Below, one piece after another: positions 26,546-34,826 of a DNA stretch of 64,000 nt. The notes under the pieces were generated by a model, which worked only from the letters and a program-made list of their open reading frames with translations, was not told the origin of the DNA and did no database searches. The DNA lies in assembly GCF_022655055.1 (NCBI RefSeq), contig NZ_CP093384.1, positions 992,001-1,056,000 on the forward strand, written 5' to 3'. Origin of the DNA: Vagococcus sp. CY52-2 (GTDB lineage: Bacteria > Bacillota > Bacilli > Lactobacillales > Vagococcaceae). The translations under genes and the position numbers were made by a program. The stretch's first letter is position 1. Each line of letters begins with the position of its first letter.

Positions 26546-27531
26546 TTTTTAGCCTCCTCTTTTAACTCTTTTGGAATAGTTATCCCTAATTTTTGTGCTT
26601 TTTCTTCGTTAATAACTAAGTCGCCTGTATTAAAGGTATAAATAGGTGTATCACTTGGTATTATTTTTCCTGTTAAAGTACCAACCACCATTTTAGCTGT
26701 TTGAACACCTAAGTCATACTGATTAATGCCTATAGTAGCGACACCGCCTTCTTCTACCATTGTATCCACAGATGGGAATATCGGAATATTTGCTTCATCT
26801 GCGATTGAAACAATTGTTTGGAACCCATTAGCAATTGTATTGTCTGTTGGGGTATAAATAGCCTCTACCTCACCTGTCATAACGTGAGTCATTTGAGAGA
26901 TTTCGTTGGTAGAAGGAACTGCATACGTTTTAACCTCTATTCCCTCTTTTTCTGCTATCTCTTTAAAACGATTAACCTGTGATAAAGAATTATCTTCAGC
27001 TGATGAATAAATAACACCAACTGTTTTGATATTAGGCATCAGTTGTTTCATTAATTTCAATTGTGCCTCAACAGGTGATTGATCACTGACTCCTGTTATG
27101 TTGCCGCCAGGTTTATTATTACTTTCAACTAATCCAGCCGCTTTTGGATCACTAATTGCCCCTAAAATAATGGGGATATCTTTTGTCTGATTAGCTAATG
27201 CTTGAGCAGCTGGTGTAGCAATTCCTACTAACACATCGGGTTTTTTACCAATTAGCTGCTGACTCATACTTGATAATTTACTTTGATCCGCTTGACCATT
27301 TTGAAAATCGATATTAATCGTTTCTTTGTCTTTATAACCTTGTCTTTCAAGTTCTTCAACAAATCCTTTATAGATTAAATCAAGAGATGGATGACTAACA
27401 AATTGCAAGACGCCAACTTTAGGAATGGGTTTCACTGTGTTTGTCTCTTGCTTTTTCATCCCCATTACAAATGACCCTACTAAAATGAATACTAAAAGAT
27501 AGACTGAATATTTTAATCGTTTATTTTTCAT
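26542..27531 (-). CDS. ABC transporter substrate-binding protein, TrpX-like
   Basis: 329 residues: an N-terminal hydrophobic segment (about 9-26) without a lipobox, so probably anchored by an uncleaved or cleaved signal, then a two-lobed binding domain of the PF04392 family (VGVLQFVSHPSLDLIYKGFVEEL, GIATPAAQALANQTKDIPIILGAISDP, TGVSDQSPVEAQLKLMKQL). ATG at 27531 lies 8 bases behind GAGGAGG; earlier codons belong to the attenuator RNA. Homologues called TrpX are tryptophan-binding. The leader with Trp codons 190 bases upstream supports that substrate. Confidence 0.88.
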   Translation of the reverse strand: MKNKRLKYSVYLLVFILVGSFVMGMKKQETNTVKPIPKVGVLQFVSHPSLDLIYKGFVEELERQGYKDKETINIDFQNGQADQSKLSSMSQQLIGKKPDVLVGIATPAAQALANQTKDIPIILGAISDPKAAGLVESNNKPGGNITGVSDQSPVEAQLKLMKQLMPNIKTVGVIYSSAEDNSLSQVNRFKEIAEKEGIEVKTYAVPSTNEISQMTHVMTGEVEAIYTPTDNTIANGFQTIVSIADEANIPIFPSVDTMVEEGGVATIGINQYDLGVQTAKMVVGTLTGKIIPSDTPIYTFNTGDLVINEEKAQKLGITIPKELKEEAKK

Positions 27532-27548
27532 ATTTTTTCCTCCTCGAA

Positions 27549-27591
27549 ATAAAAAAGACAATAAACCCGAATGAAACGGTTTATTGTCTTT
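27549..27591 (-). terminator. Second terminator abutting the trpX ribosome site
   Basis: AAGACAATAAACC and GGTTTATTGTCTT form a 13-bp stem, followed by six T on the - strand; the GAGGAGG of trpX starts about six bases later. Same placement as the second terminator in front of aroE. Confidence 0.85.
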
Positions 27592-27602
27592 GTTTTTCCC
27601 AC

Positions 27603-27702
27603 AAAAAAACCGCATAGATATGATTTCTATGCGATAGGATCTGTCTGATTATTCCTTAGCATAGATACCTCTTTAGAAAATCTCTAAAAGCTGTATCTAT
27701 AC
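27603..27702 (-). promoter_or_regulatory. Four-strand transcription attenuator of the trpXYZ-like operon
   Basis: In - strand order: strand 1 GTATAGATAC (27702-27693), strand 2 GTATCTATGC (27668-27659), strand 3 CGCATAGA (27633-27626), strand 4 TCTATGCGG (27618-27610) followed by seven T. Pairings 1:2 and 3:4 (terminator) exclude 2:3 through TCTATGC / GCATAGA (antiterminator). The leader's last codons GGCGTAGATAG (27729-27719) are complementary to strand 2 as well, so a ribosome stalled at the last Trp codon would cover that competitor. Pairings are seen; the switch is inferred. Confidence 0.75.
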
Positions 27703-27718
27703 ACCCGTACAAATACAA

Positions 27719-27787
27719 CTATCTACGCCAAGTTTGCCATGATATATTATGTAAAAAGAATGTTTGACTATTATCTTGTTTTTTCAT
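27719..27787 (-). CDS. Tryptophan leader peptide of the trpXYZ-like operon
   Basis: A 22-codon frame, MKKQDN near the start and SWQTWRR at the end, so two Trp codons within the last six sense codons before TAG. GAGGA lies 7 bases before this ATG; an ATG two codons earlier is also in frame but too close. It starts about 30 bases behind a consensus promoter and its end overlaps an alternative strand of the attenuator. Low charged tRNA-Trp would stall the ribosome here. This parallels the aro leader at 5819. Confidence 0.78.
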   Translation of the reverse strand: MKKQDNSQTFFLHNISWQTWRR

Positions 27788-27821
27788 GGCCATTTCCTCA
27801 TTTCGTTTTAAATTTGTTATT

Positions 27822-27850
27822 ATAATATCGCTAAAACGGACACCTGTCAA
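27822..27850 (-). promoter_or_regulatory. Sigma-A promoter of the trpXYZ-like operon
   Basis: On the - strand TTGACA (27850-27845) and TATTAT (27827-27822) with a 17-base spacer; the start of transcription would be near 27815. Confidence 0.82.
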
Positions 27851-27854
27851 TCAA

Positions 27855-28520
27855 TTATTCAAAAATAATTTCTTTCGTTTTCTTGCGAGCACTGCTATCA
27901 GTTGTAGAATTAGTTAAACTATCATCCACTTTTTTAGCTACTTTTATGCGTTTAGGTTTTTTTCGAGCAATTTTTGGCTCAATAATGGCGATTAATTTTT
28001 CGTCTAGGACCTCAAGCCCTCCCGTTAGTTTATCAAAAGAATATCTTCCTTTTTCTTTGCCATCTTCTATGACGATAAAATTATTTTTCGCTGTTAATTT
28101 ATATTGTTTCGCAATATCTGTAAAATTATAAATTGGTTGGATATAATTTATTTTCCAATCGATTGTCTCCAATGGCGTTTTCTGTGTCAATAATTTTTCC
28201 ACTGTCGATAAACTTGGATTCCCTTTGGCATCAATTACAGCAACAATATGGGACTCTTTATCTGATAAAACAGTCTGAATATCTGTCTCTTTAGTTGGAA
28301 TAACTTGTTTGTTATCAGATTGTAACTCCGAAATAGCATGAAGTTGTTTTTCCCTTATAGTTGGTCTAACAGCCGAAACAAATACTGACATAACAACAAA
28401 AAGAAGTGTTATTAAACTAATAATGATAACAAAACGTTTATTTGACTTAATCATATCTAGCCAATTGACTTTTTTTAGGGAATGAAAAAGTTTTTTTACT
28501 TGCCGTTTAAATTCCGTCAT
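27855..28520 (-). CDS. Hypothetical single-pass membrane protein
   Basis: 221 residues, not recognised. A basic cytoplasmic head (about 1-28), one hydrophobic helix (about 29-50, FVIIISLITLLFVVMSVFVSAV), then an extracytoplasmic domain of about 130 residues (VAVIDAKGNPSLSTVEKLL, NNFIVIEDGKEKGRYSFDKL) that alternates strands and helices as a thioredoxin-like fold might, but no CxxC is present. The C-terminus is very basic (ARKKPKRIKVAKK) and then Ser/Thr-rich. GGTGGGGAG precedes the ATG. It ends five bases before the trp promoter. Confidence 0.6.
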   Translation of the reverse strand: MTEFKRQVKKLFHSLKKVNWLDMIKSNKRFVIIISLITLLFVVMSVFVSAVRPTIREKQLHAISELQSDNKQVIPTKETDIQTVLSDKESHIVAVIDAKGNPSLSTVEKLLTQKTPLETIDWKINYIQPIYNFTDIAKQYKLTAKNNFIVIEDGKEKGRYSFDKLTGGLEVLDEKLIAIIEPKIARKKPKRIKVAKKVDDSLTNSTTDSSARKKTKEIIFE

Positions 28521-28694
28521 TAACTCCCCACCTTATTTATTCTAGGAACATTATAACGTAAAAAAGTTTCTTTGAGAATAGTCGATATTGAAAGATTAGC
28601 AATGGATTCTTCTTTTTGACTACTAATTTTATACTGAATGGTTTATAATATATAGGTTAATATAATTATTCAAAATAATAAGGAGCGATTTCTT

Positions 28695-30245
28695 TTGACC
28701 AATGAAGTAAAAAAATGTCCAAATTGTGGTCATATATTTAAAGCAGGAGAAACCTATTGTCCTAACTGTGATTTATTTATTCCGATTGATAAGCAACATA
28801 ATATATCTAAAGATACACTAAAAAATGAGAGTCAATCTGACTTAAACAAAAAGACAACTGACGACTCATTTAACCAATCAGTCCCAACGTTTAAACATCG
28901 AACACTATCTAATCAAACTAATGATGAGAAAGTCATGGATGAAGACGAGACAAAACAAAGCCCTATTACAGAAGATAAACAGACTGTCTCAGATGAAAAA
29001 ATGGACAAATCTATTAATAAGACCGTAATACACAGCCCCCAAGAGGAAGAAGATAAAGAAGTAGATAATACTAAAGAAGAAAAAGAATTAACTAAGTCTA
29101 CATCACTAATATCTGATACGAAACAATCTAATCATACTCCTCCTACTAAGAATAACAAAACAAAAATTTTAGTAGGAATTATCATTTTGCTCATTGTCTT
29201 TGGTGGTGGGTATGTCTATAACTCACAAAAAAAACAGCATGAATTAGAAACAACATTAAAGTTGACAACTAGTGCTGAAGAGGCTATAGATAATTTATTC
29301 ATGAAAAATCAAGGAGATATCTTTTTGAAAAAAGGTATTACCCAATCAGATATAAAAAATGCCGAAGATAAAGTAAACGAGATAAAGGGTAATGAGCAAT
29401 ATGATAAATTAAATGAACGCTTACAGCAAGCTATTAAGACATTCACTCGTTTAACTGCCATTAATGATGCCTTTAAAACACCTATTATTGAAGGCAATCA
29501 ATTACTGACTGATGCCTATGTAAAAGATGATACAAAACTAACGCTTGAAGCAATTGATCCTGAAAAAAATGGTTTTGACAAATTATATAATGAAGCCATT
29601 AAGGATGCGACAGATCAAAAATCTGCCATTAAAACATTTAAATCGACACTTGAAAAACTATACAGAGATGATAAAGTAGTTAGTGAACCAAGTAAACAAG
29701 TGTATAATGAAGCTGTGAAACAATTAGCTAATATCAAAGATCCTAGCTTAAAATCTGACTATCAAGCTACATTAGATAAAGTCAGTAAAGTAATCGACGA
29801 GCAAGAAAAACAAGCTGAAGAAAAACGTCAAGAAGAAGAAGCAAAACAAGCAGAAGCCGCTAAAGAAGAAGCTGAAAAAAATAATCAACAAGCGCAAACA
29901 AACGACAATAATAACACCCAAAATGGAAATTCATTTACCCCATCAACCAATGGTGGCCGTTGGGGAACGAGACAAGATTCTACAATTGATTTATCAAATC
30001 CAGCTTGGTCATGGAATGCTGGTGTACAAGAAAAAGTCATTTCTGAAGTAATTAGTCGAGGGTATGTTGTGGATGGTGGTTACACACTTGTCCCTAAATT
30101 TATTGAAAATGGTGTTGGATTCTATGATTTATATGCTACAAAGAACTCAAAACTATTTCCAAATAGTAAACCAGAAGAATTCCCTATATATGTTGTAACA
30201 ATTAATGATAAAACTGGTTGGTTTAAAGGAAACGGACCAAATTAA
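28695..30245 (+). CDS. Zinc-ribbon membrane protein with coiled-coil extracellular region
   Basis: 516 residues. Residues 7-24 hold two CPNC knuckles (KCPNCGHIF and YCPNCDLFI), a zinc ribbon. An acidic, Ser/Thr-rich linker (about 35-150) leads to one membrane helix (about 157-175, ILVGIIILLIVFGGGYVY), then a helical region (about 185-370), an EEAKQAEAAKEEAEKNN coiled coil, an Asn/Gln-rich linker and a C-terminal domain from about 420 (WSWNAGVQEKVISEV to the end). TTG start with AAGGAGCG about 9 bases ahead. The layout recalls TcaA-like zinc-ribbon proteins; the function is unknown. Confidence 0.72.
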   Translation: MTNEVKKCPNCGHIFKAGETYCPNCDLFIPIDKQHNISKDTLKNESQSDLNKKTTDDSFNQSVPTFKHRTLSNQTNDEKVMDEDETKQSPITEDKQTVSDEKMDKSINKTVIHSPQEEEDKEVDNTKEEKELTKSTSLISDTKQSNHTPPTKNNKTKILVGIIILLIVFGGGYVYNSQKKQHELETTLKLTTSAEEAIDNLFMKNQGDIFLKKGITQSDIKNAEDKVNEIKGNEQYDKLNERLQQAIKTFTRLTAINDAFKTPIIEGNQLLTDAYVKDDTKLTLEAIDPEKNGFDKLYNEAIKDATDQKSAIKTFKSTLEKLYRDDKVVSEPSKQVYNEAVKQLANIKDPSLKSDYQATLDKVSKVIDEQEKQAEEKRQEEEAKQAEAAKEEAEKNNQQAQTNDNNNTQNGNSFTPSTNGGRWGTRQDSTIDLSNPAWSWNAGVQEKVISEVISRGYVVDGGYTLVPKFIENGVGFYDLYATKNSKLFPNSKPEEFPIYVVTINDKTGWFKGNGPN

Positions 30246-30251
30246 ACGTGA

Positions 30252-30297
30252 AAGGAGAAATAACATATTAACTGTTGTTTCTCCTTATTTATTTTTT
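30252..30297 (+). terminator. Terminator after the zinc-ribbon gene
   Basis: AAGGAGAAA and TTTCTCCTT with an extended upper stem (AACA/TGTT) and a T-rich tail, ending just before the rqcH ribosome site. Confidence 0.7.
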
Positions 30298-30313
30298 AAA
30301 AGGAGGTTTTACC

Positions 30314-32014
30314 ATGTCATTTGACGGTATATTGACTCATTTAATGGTAAACGAATTATCAGATACATTAACCAATGGAAGACTATCAAAAGTTCATCAA
30401 CCCTATGATAATGAATTGATGTTGGTTTTTAGAAACCATTCCAAAAATCACACACTTTTATTATCAGCAAATCCAAATTATGCTCGTATTCAACTAACGA
30501 ATATCAAGTATAAAAATCCTACTACCCCTCCAAACTTTTGTATGACACTTAGAAAGTATCTTGAGGGAAGTATTTTACAAGAAATTAAACAAACAAATAA
30601 TGATCGAATTATTTCCTTTTCTTTTGAAAGTCGGAATGATTTAGGTGATTTGGAGAGTATTGTCTTAATTGTAGAATTAATGGGTAGACACAGTAACATT
30701 ATCTTATTAAATAAAGATACACAAAAAATTATTGATACGATCAAACATGTCGGAATGAGTCAAAATAGTTACCGTTTACTTCTACCAGGAGCTGACTACA
30801 TTAATCCACCACTAAAAAACACACAAAATCCTTGGACAATAAATAATGAAGAGTTGTTCAAAGAGTTAAATAGTATGGCTGATTTAACGCCACAAGCCAT
30901 TCAGCAACAATTTGAAGGATTCTCTAAAGATACTGCCAATGAGCTAGTTTATCGCTTAATAAAAAGTGACACTTATAAGGTGACAACTTGGAAAAACTTT
31001 TTTAATGAAATGACCAATCATTTAAATCCAACAATTGGGTTAGTGAATCAAAAAGAACGTTTTGCCCCTATCCCCTATCAAACTTTTGATGAAAATTTAT
31101 CACAGTTTGATACACTTAGTGACATGTTAGATGCTTTTTATGAAGGCAAAGTCGAGAAAGACCGGGTAAAACAACAAGCTGGTGAGCTAATCAAAAAAGT
31201 GACAAACGATATTAATAAATTAAAAAAGAAAACCAAAATTCTAGAAAAACAACTTGTGGATGCTGATAATGCAGAGATTTACCGTGTCAAAGGAGAGCTT
31301 CTCACGACATTCTTACATGAAGTAAAACGTGGCGCTACCAGTGTTGAGCTACCAAATTATTATGATAATGATGAACCAATTAAAATTAGTTTAAATGAAG
31401 CTCTTACACCAAACCAAAATGCACAAAAGTACTTCCAACGTTATCAAAAGCTTAAAAATGGTGTGGCGGTGGTAAAAGAACAGCTAAATATTACAAAATA
31501 TGAATTACTCTACTTAGAGTCAGTTTTAGCACAATTAGATATTGCCTCACCTAGTGATGTACAACTAATCAGAGATGAGTTGATTGCTGGAAAATACATT
31601 AAAAATAAAACAAAAGATAAGAAAAAACAAAAAAATAAACCCTCTAAACCATTGCAATTTATATCAAGTGATGGCGATATAATTTATGTCGGGAAAAATA
31701 ATATTCAAAATGATCAGTTAACACTGAAAACTGCCAATAAAAATGATATTTGGCTACACACTAAGGATATTCCTGGCTCTCATGTCATTATAAAAAATAA
31801 TGATCCAAGTGATCAAACGCTTTTAGAAGCAGCCTTGCTTGCAGCTTACTATTCTAAATATCGTCTTTCGGCTTCCGTTCCTGTTGATTATGTTGCCGTG
31901 AAACATGTGAAAAAACCAAATGGTGCTAAACCTGGCTTTGTTATTTATGACAATCAAAAAACATTATTTGTTACCCCAGAAATTAATGAAATTAAAAAAA
32001 TAAAGGAGTGTTAA
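30314..32014 (+). CDS. rqcH: Ribosome quality control protein RqcH (NFACT family)
   Basis: 566 residues. In Bacillus RqcH binds stalled 50S subunits and adds C-terminal alanine tails; older names are FbpA, PavA or fibronectin-binding protein. The NFACT-N domain (MSFDGILTHLMVNELSDTL through about 200), helix-hairpin-helix region, long coiled coil (about 280-440; KKVTNDINKLKKKTKILEKQL) and NFACT-R domain (NDIWLHTKDIPGSHVIIKN, about 480-500) are in the usual order. AGGAGG precedes the ATG at 30314; the preceding in-frame codons are part of the terminator. Confidence 0.93.
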   Translation: MSFDGILTHLMVNELSDTLTNGRLSKVHQPYDNELMLVFRNHSKNHTLLLSANPNYARIQLTNIKYKNPTTPPNFCMTLRKYLEGSILQEIKQTNNDRIISFSFESRNDLGDLESIVLIVELMGRHSNIILLNKDTQKIIDTIKHVGMSQNSYRLLLPGADYINPPLKNTQNPWTINNEELFKELNSMADLTPQAIQQQFEGFSKDTANELVYRLIKSDTYKVTTWKNFFNEMTNHLNPTIGLVNQKERFAPIPYQTFDENLSQFDTLSDMLDAFYEGKVEKDRVKQQAGELIKKVTNDINKLKKKTKILEKQLVDADNAEIYRVKGELLTTFLHEVKRGATSVELPNYYDNDEPIKISLNEALTPNQNAQKYFQRYQKLKNGVAVVKEQLNITKYELLYLESVLAQLDIASPSDVQLIRDELIAGKYIKNKTKDKKKQKNKPSKPLQFISSDGDIIYVGKNNIQNDQLTLKTANKNDIWLHTKDIPGSHVIIKNNDPSDQTLLEAALLAAYYSKYRLSASVPVDYVAVKHVKKPNGAKPGFVIYDNQKTLFVTPEINEIKKIKEC

Positions 32015-32021
32015 TGATTTT

Positions 32022-33224
32022 ATGTTACGTTTTAGAACGGTTCTATTAGGTGTTGTTGGAATAGGTTTAGCTGTATTTGCTATATCTTATTTCATTTACC
32101 GCTATCTCTTCAAAAAAGAATTAAAAAATAAAAAATTAAATATTTTAATGATTATGTTAATCATAGGTGGAGGTGTATTGGCTTATATTCCAGCAAAACA
32201 ATATGTTCAATTAAAAAAAGGAACGATTAATCACAGTCATGTTGTTACATACAATGGACAAAAAATTAAAACTGAAGCAAATGCAATAGAACGATTAACT
32301 TTGCCTTCTGTTTATGGAAGTATAGATGCTACACACCCTTCCGTTGTCGCTCTTGACGAACCTTTGGACGGTTATAAATACTGGATGGCTGTTACCCCTT
32401 ATCCAAAAGGGAAAGCAATTTATGAAAACCCACATGTATTTAAATCAAATGATTTAGTTTCCTGGATTCCAAATGAAGCAAATCCTTTGGACGAACCCAA
32501 AAGTGAAAAATTCAATGAGAATAATACACCCATGCAATACGATTCTGATACTCATATCATTTATAACAAGGAAGATAATCGTCTAGAAGTTTTTTGGCGC
32601 TATGTTGATGACATTAATAAAAAATCAATTATTTACAAACGAACCTCAACAGATGGAAAAACGTGGACACCAAAAGAAGTGGTATTTAATGGAACAAAAC
32701 CTGGTGAAGACTGGATATCACCAGTATTTATTAAAGATGAAAATGGATATAAAGTTTGGTATGTCGCTCACGGATATAAGATTTGGACTAGAAATAGTGT
32801 GGATGGTAAAAAGTGGAGTAAATCTATTGAAGTAACTGTTCCTTATGAAGAAGATAATATGCATCATTGGCATTTAGATGTACAAAAAACTGATTTAGGC
32901 TATGAAATGATTGTGGTTGGCTTTAAATCAAATGGTGACTATAAATTATCCGATCGTCATGTTATGAACCTATACTACTCTAAATCATCAGATAATAAAA
33001 AATGGGATACCTTAAAACCTATTATATTCCCTTCAGGAAAACGTGTAGGATACGATGGCAAAGGCTTATATAGAAGTGCCATGCTAAAAGAAGGAAATCA
33101 ATATCATATTTTCTATAGTGGAATCGGATATGACGAAACACGAGGTGTTGGTATTTCAACAGGAACAGATATTAATCATTTAAAAGGATTAAACCTTTCT
33201 GATTATGAAGGAAAAATAAAATAA
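32022..33224 (+). CDS. Membrane-anchored beta-propeller protein (glycosidase-like)
   Basis: 400 residues. Two membrane helices at the N-terminus (about 5-26 and 36-54) precede a large extracellular domain. That domain has repeated segments of the five-bladed propeller type seen in GH43/GH32-like proteins: HPSVVALDEPLDGYKYWMAVTPYP, YWMA and GYKVWYVAHGY, IFYSGIGYDETRGVGIST, with YKRTSTDGKTW and NSVDGKKWSK Asp-box-like turns. Substrate unknown; catalytic activity cannot be judged. Seven bases after rqcH, so probably co-transcribed; the ribosome site AAAGGAG is a little far (13 bases). Confidence 0.65.
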   Translation: MLRFRTVLLGVVGIGLAVFAISYFIYRYLFKKELKNKKLNILMIMLIIGGGVLAYIPAKQYVQLKKGTINHSHVVTYNGQKIKTEANAIERLTLPSVYGSIDATHPSVVALDEPLDGYKYWMAVTPYPKGKAIYENPHVFKSNDLVSWIPNEANPLDEPKSEKFNENNTPMQYDSDTHIIYNKEDNRLEVFWRYVDDINKKSIIYKRTSTDGKTWTPKEVVFNGTKPGEDWISPVFIKDENGYKVWYVAHGYKIWTRNSVDGKKWSKSIEVTVPYEEDNMHHWHLDVQKTDLGYEMIVVGFKSNGDYKLSDRHVMNLYYSKSSDNKKWDTLKPIIFPSGKRVGYDGKGLYRSAMLKEGNQYHIFYSGIGYDETRGVGISTGTDINHLKGLNLSDYEGKIK

Positions 33225-33229
33225 ATTGT

Positions 33230-33257
33230 AAAAACGAGTAGAAAACTACTCGTTTTT
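33230..33257. terminator. Bidirectional terminator
   Basis: AAAAACGAGTAG and its exact complement with a 4-base loop, between converging genes. Confidence 0.85.
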
Positions 33258-33543
33258 ATATATGTTTTTTTGTTCGTTTAAATTTCTCTTTATGATCATC
33301 ATATTCATCTTGTAATTTTAGTAACTCCCCATATACCCAATCCATTGATTTACTAGTTGCTAAAGATAATGAATAGATAAAAGATACTGGTAACGATTCA
33401 ATGCGTCTCTCTCTACTGACCCAAGTCGCGACGGTTGATTGTGGGTATTGAAACTGTTCACAAAATTCTTGTACGGTATAATTTAAATGATTAATAATGA
33501 ATGTATTAATAGGGTGCGGATATACAAAGGTATTAGTTGTCAT
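33256..33543 (-). CDS. Small helix-turn-helix-like protein
   Basis: 95 residues. Residues 20-48 (YTVQEFCEQFQYPQSTVATWVSRERRI) look like a helix-turn-helix in which the second helix is QSTVATWVSRE; the rest is helical with a charged tail (DEYDDHKEKFKRTKK). Such small proteins may be regulators, but no family is certain. AAGGAG lies 11 bases before ATG. Single gene. Confidence 0.55.
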   Translation of the reverse strand: MTTNTFVYPHPINTFIINHLNYTVQEFCEQFQYPQSTVATWVSRERRIESLPVSFIYSLSLATSKSMDWVYGELLKLQDEYDDHKEKFKRTKKHI

Positions 33544-33612
33544 GGTGGCAAAATCTCCTTTTATTGTTTATATCTTGTTTGCGATAATAGTTTAATCTTA
33601 ATTTTATTATAA

Positions 33613-33655
33613 TAAAAAAATACTAATTATCCTAATGATAATTAGTATTTTTTTC
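33613..33655. terminator. Terminator between HD-domain gene and HTH gene
   Basis: AAATACTAATTATC and complement around CTAAT, with A- and T-runs outside; on the - strand it ends the psiE-HD unit. Confidence 0.82.
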
Positions 33656-33662
33656 CTATTTT

Positions 33663-34289
33663 CTATAAGTATTGATTCACTTGTTCAATAAAATCATCTT
33701 TTCCATAAAATGGCTTATCTAATAATTCAGGAAAAATTTCCTCAAAGAAATAAATAACTGATGGACGATGTTTATACTTCTGAATGGTTTGAATTGCTTC
33801 TAAAAACATTTCTCTATATACAGTTTCAGGATTATTTTTAACAATTTCTTCAAAAGATTCATACAATAAATCAACTTTATCTGCAATAGATAAAATTTCA
33901 CCTTCTATCGTATCATCTTTTCCTTCAAATAAACGTCTTCGATAAATGTCTTGAAATTCTTTTGGTATTTCTTGGGAAATAAATTCTTCAGTCATTTTTT
34001 CTTCTACTGTTTGTAGCATCCCTCGTAGTTCTTTGCTAGCATATTTAACCGGCGTTTTGATATCTCCAATAAATCGCTCTGTATAATCATGATTTAATGC
34101 CTTCTCATAAAGACTTTTCCAATTAATTTTTACACCGTGATGCTCTTCAATATCACCTAATACTTGAGCGATAGATGAAACTCGATAGGAATGCGCTGCA
34201 ACTGTATGCGGTGTGAATTTAAACGACCCTGGTGCGCGAACAATCGTTTCTAAGTTGTTTAATCCCAAAATAAAATCATTTAATCCCAT
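33663..34289 (-). CDS. HD-domain phosphohydrolase, YfbR-like
   Basis: 208 residues. HD-superfamily metal residues: His and Arg in HTVAAHSYRVSSIAQ (about 28-42), the HD pair in ALNHDYTERFIGD (about 64-76) and the late Asp in SIADKVDLLYESFEE (about 130). This is the YfbR/5'-deoxynucleotidase arrangement; such enzymes remove phosphate from dNMPs. The ATG at 34289 is 8 bases behind AGAGGA; an ATG at 34301 adjoins that motif directly. 23 bases after the psiE gene, likely one transcript. Confidence 0.82.
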   Translation of the reverse strand: MGLNDFILGLNNLETIVRAPGSFKFTPHTVAAHSYRVSSIAQVLGDIEEHHGVKINWKSLYEKALNHDYTERFIGDIKTPVKYASKELRGMLQTVEEKMTEEFISQEIPKEFQDIYRRRLFEGKDDTIEGEILSIADKVDLLYESFEEIVKNNPETVYREMFLEAIQTIQKYKHRPSVIYFFEEIFPELLDKPFYGKDDFIEQVNQYL

Positions 34290-34312
34290 AAAAAACACCA
34301 TCCTCTTTAAAC

Positions 34313-34720
34313 TTATTTATTTTTTCTAATTTTTTCTTTTGCTTTAATTAACTCTAATAAATACAATGTTAATGTCAATATTAATATCGCAATTGTTAAA
34401 AGTAATGTCTGACCACCGTTATTGTGTACAACTAATAACTGACGCAAAATAGCTGTGATACTAATTAATACTAAATATTTAATAGGAACATTATGAGCAT
34501 CATCAATATATTGCAGTGTCATAATAATAAATTCAAATAACATAAAGAAACCTAAAATATAATCGGCAATCGAATCAATCGTTCCTACATCACCATGAAT
34601 AAAAATTAGTTTAACAATATTTACCAAATCAAATCCCATATAAATAACAATTAACAGGGCTAAAATGGATAGAAAGATATTCATTATCAAGCTTAATAAA
34701 CGCATTAATTTTTCTTCCAT
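34313..34720 (-). CDS. PsiE family membrane protein
   Basis: 135 residues with four hydrophobic helices (about 8-28, 50-68, 78-94, 104-124) and the segment YIDDAHNVPIKYLVLISITAILRQLLV typical of phosphate-starvation-inducible PsiE proteins. The biochemical role is unknown. AGGAGGAG lies before the ATG. First gene of a two-gene unit with the HD hydrolase. Confidence 0.8.
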   Translation of the reverse strand: MEEKLMRLLSLIMNIFLSILALLIVIYMGFDLVNIVKLIFIHGDVGTIDSIADYILGFFMLFEFIIMTLQYIDDAHNVPIKYLVLISITAILRQLLVVHNNGGQTLLLTIAILILTLTLYLLELIKAKEKIRKNK

Positions 34721-34792
34721 AACTCCTCCTAAATTGAATGAATACCTTTATTAAATAATAAAGTATTTAATAATGCAACCATAAAACGTTAC

Positions 34793-34822
34793 AAAAAAAC
34801 CTACGACATGATCGTAGGTCAT
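34793..34822 (-). terminator. Terminator of the pyr operon
   Basis: ACCTACGA and TCGTAGGT around CATGA with a seven-T run on the - strand, just after the pyrE stop codon. Confidence 0.83.
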
Positions 34823-34826
34823 TTTT

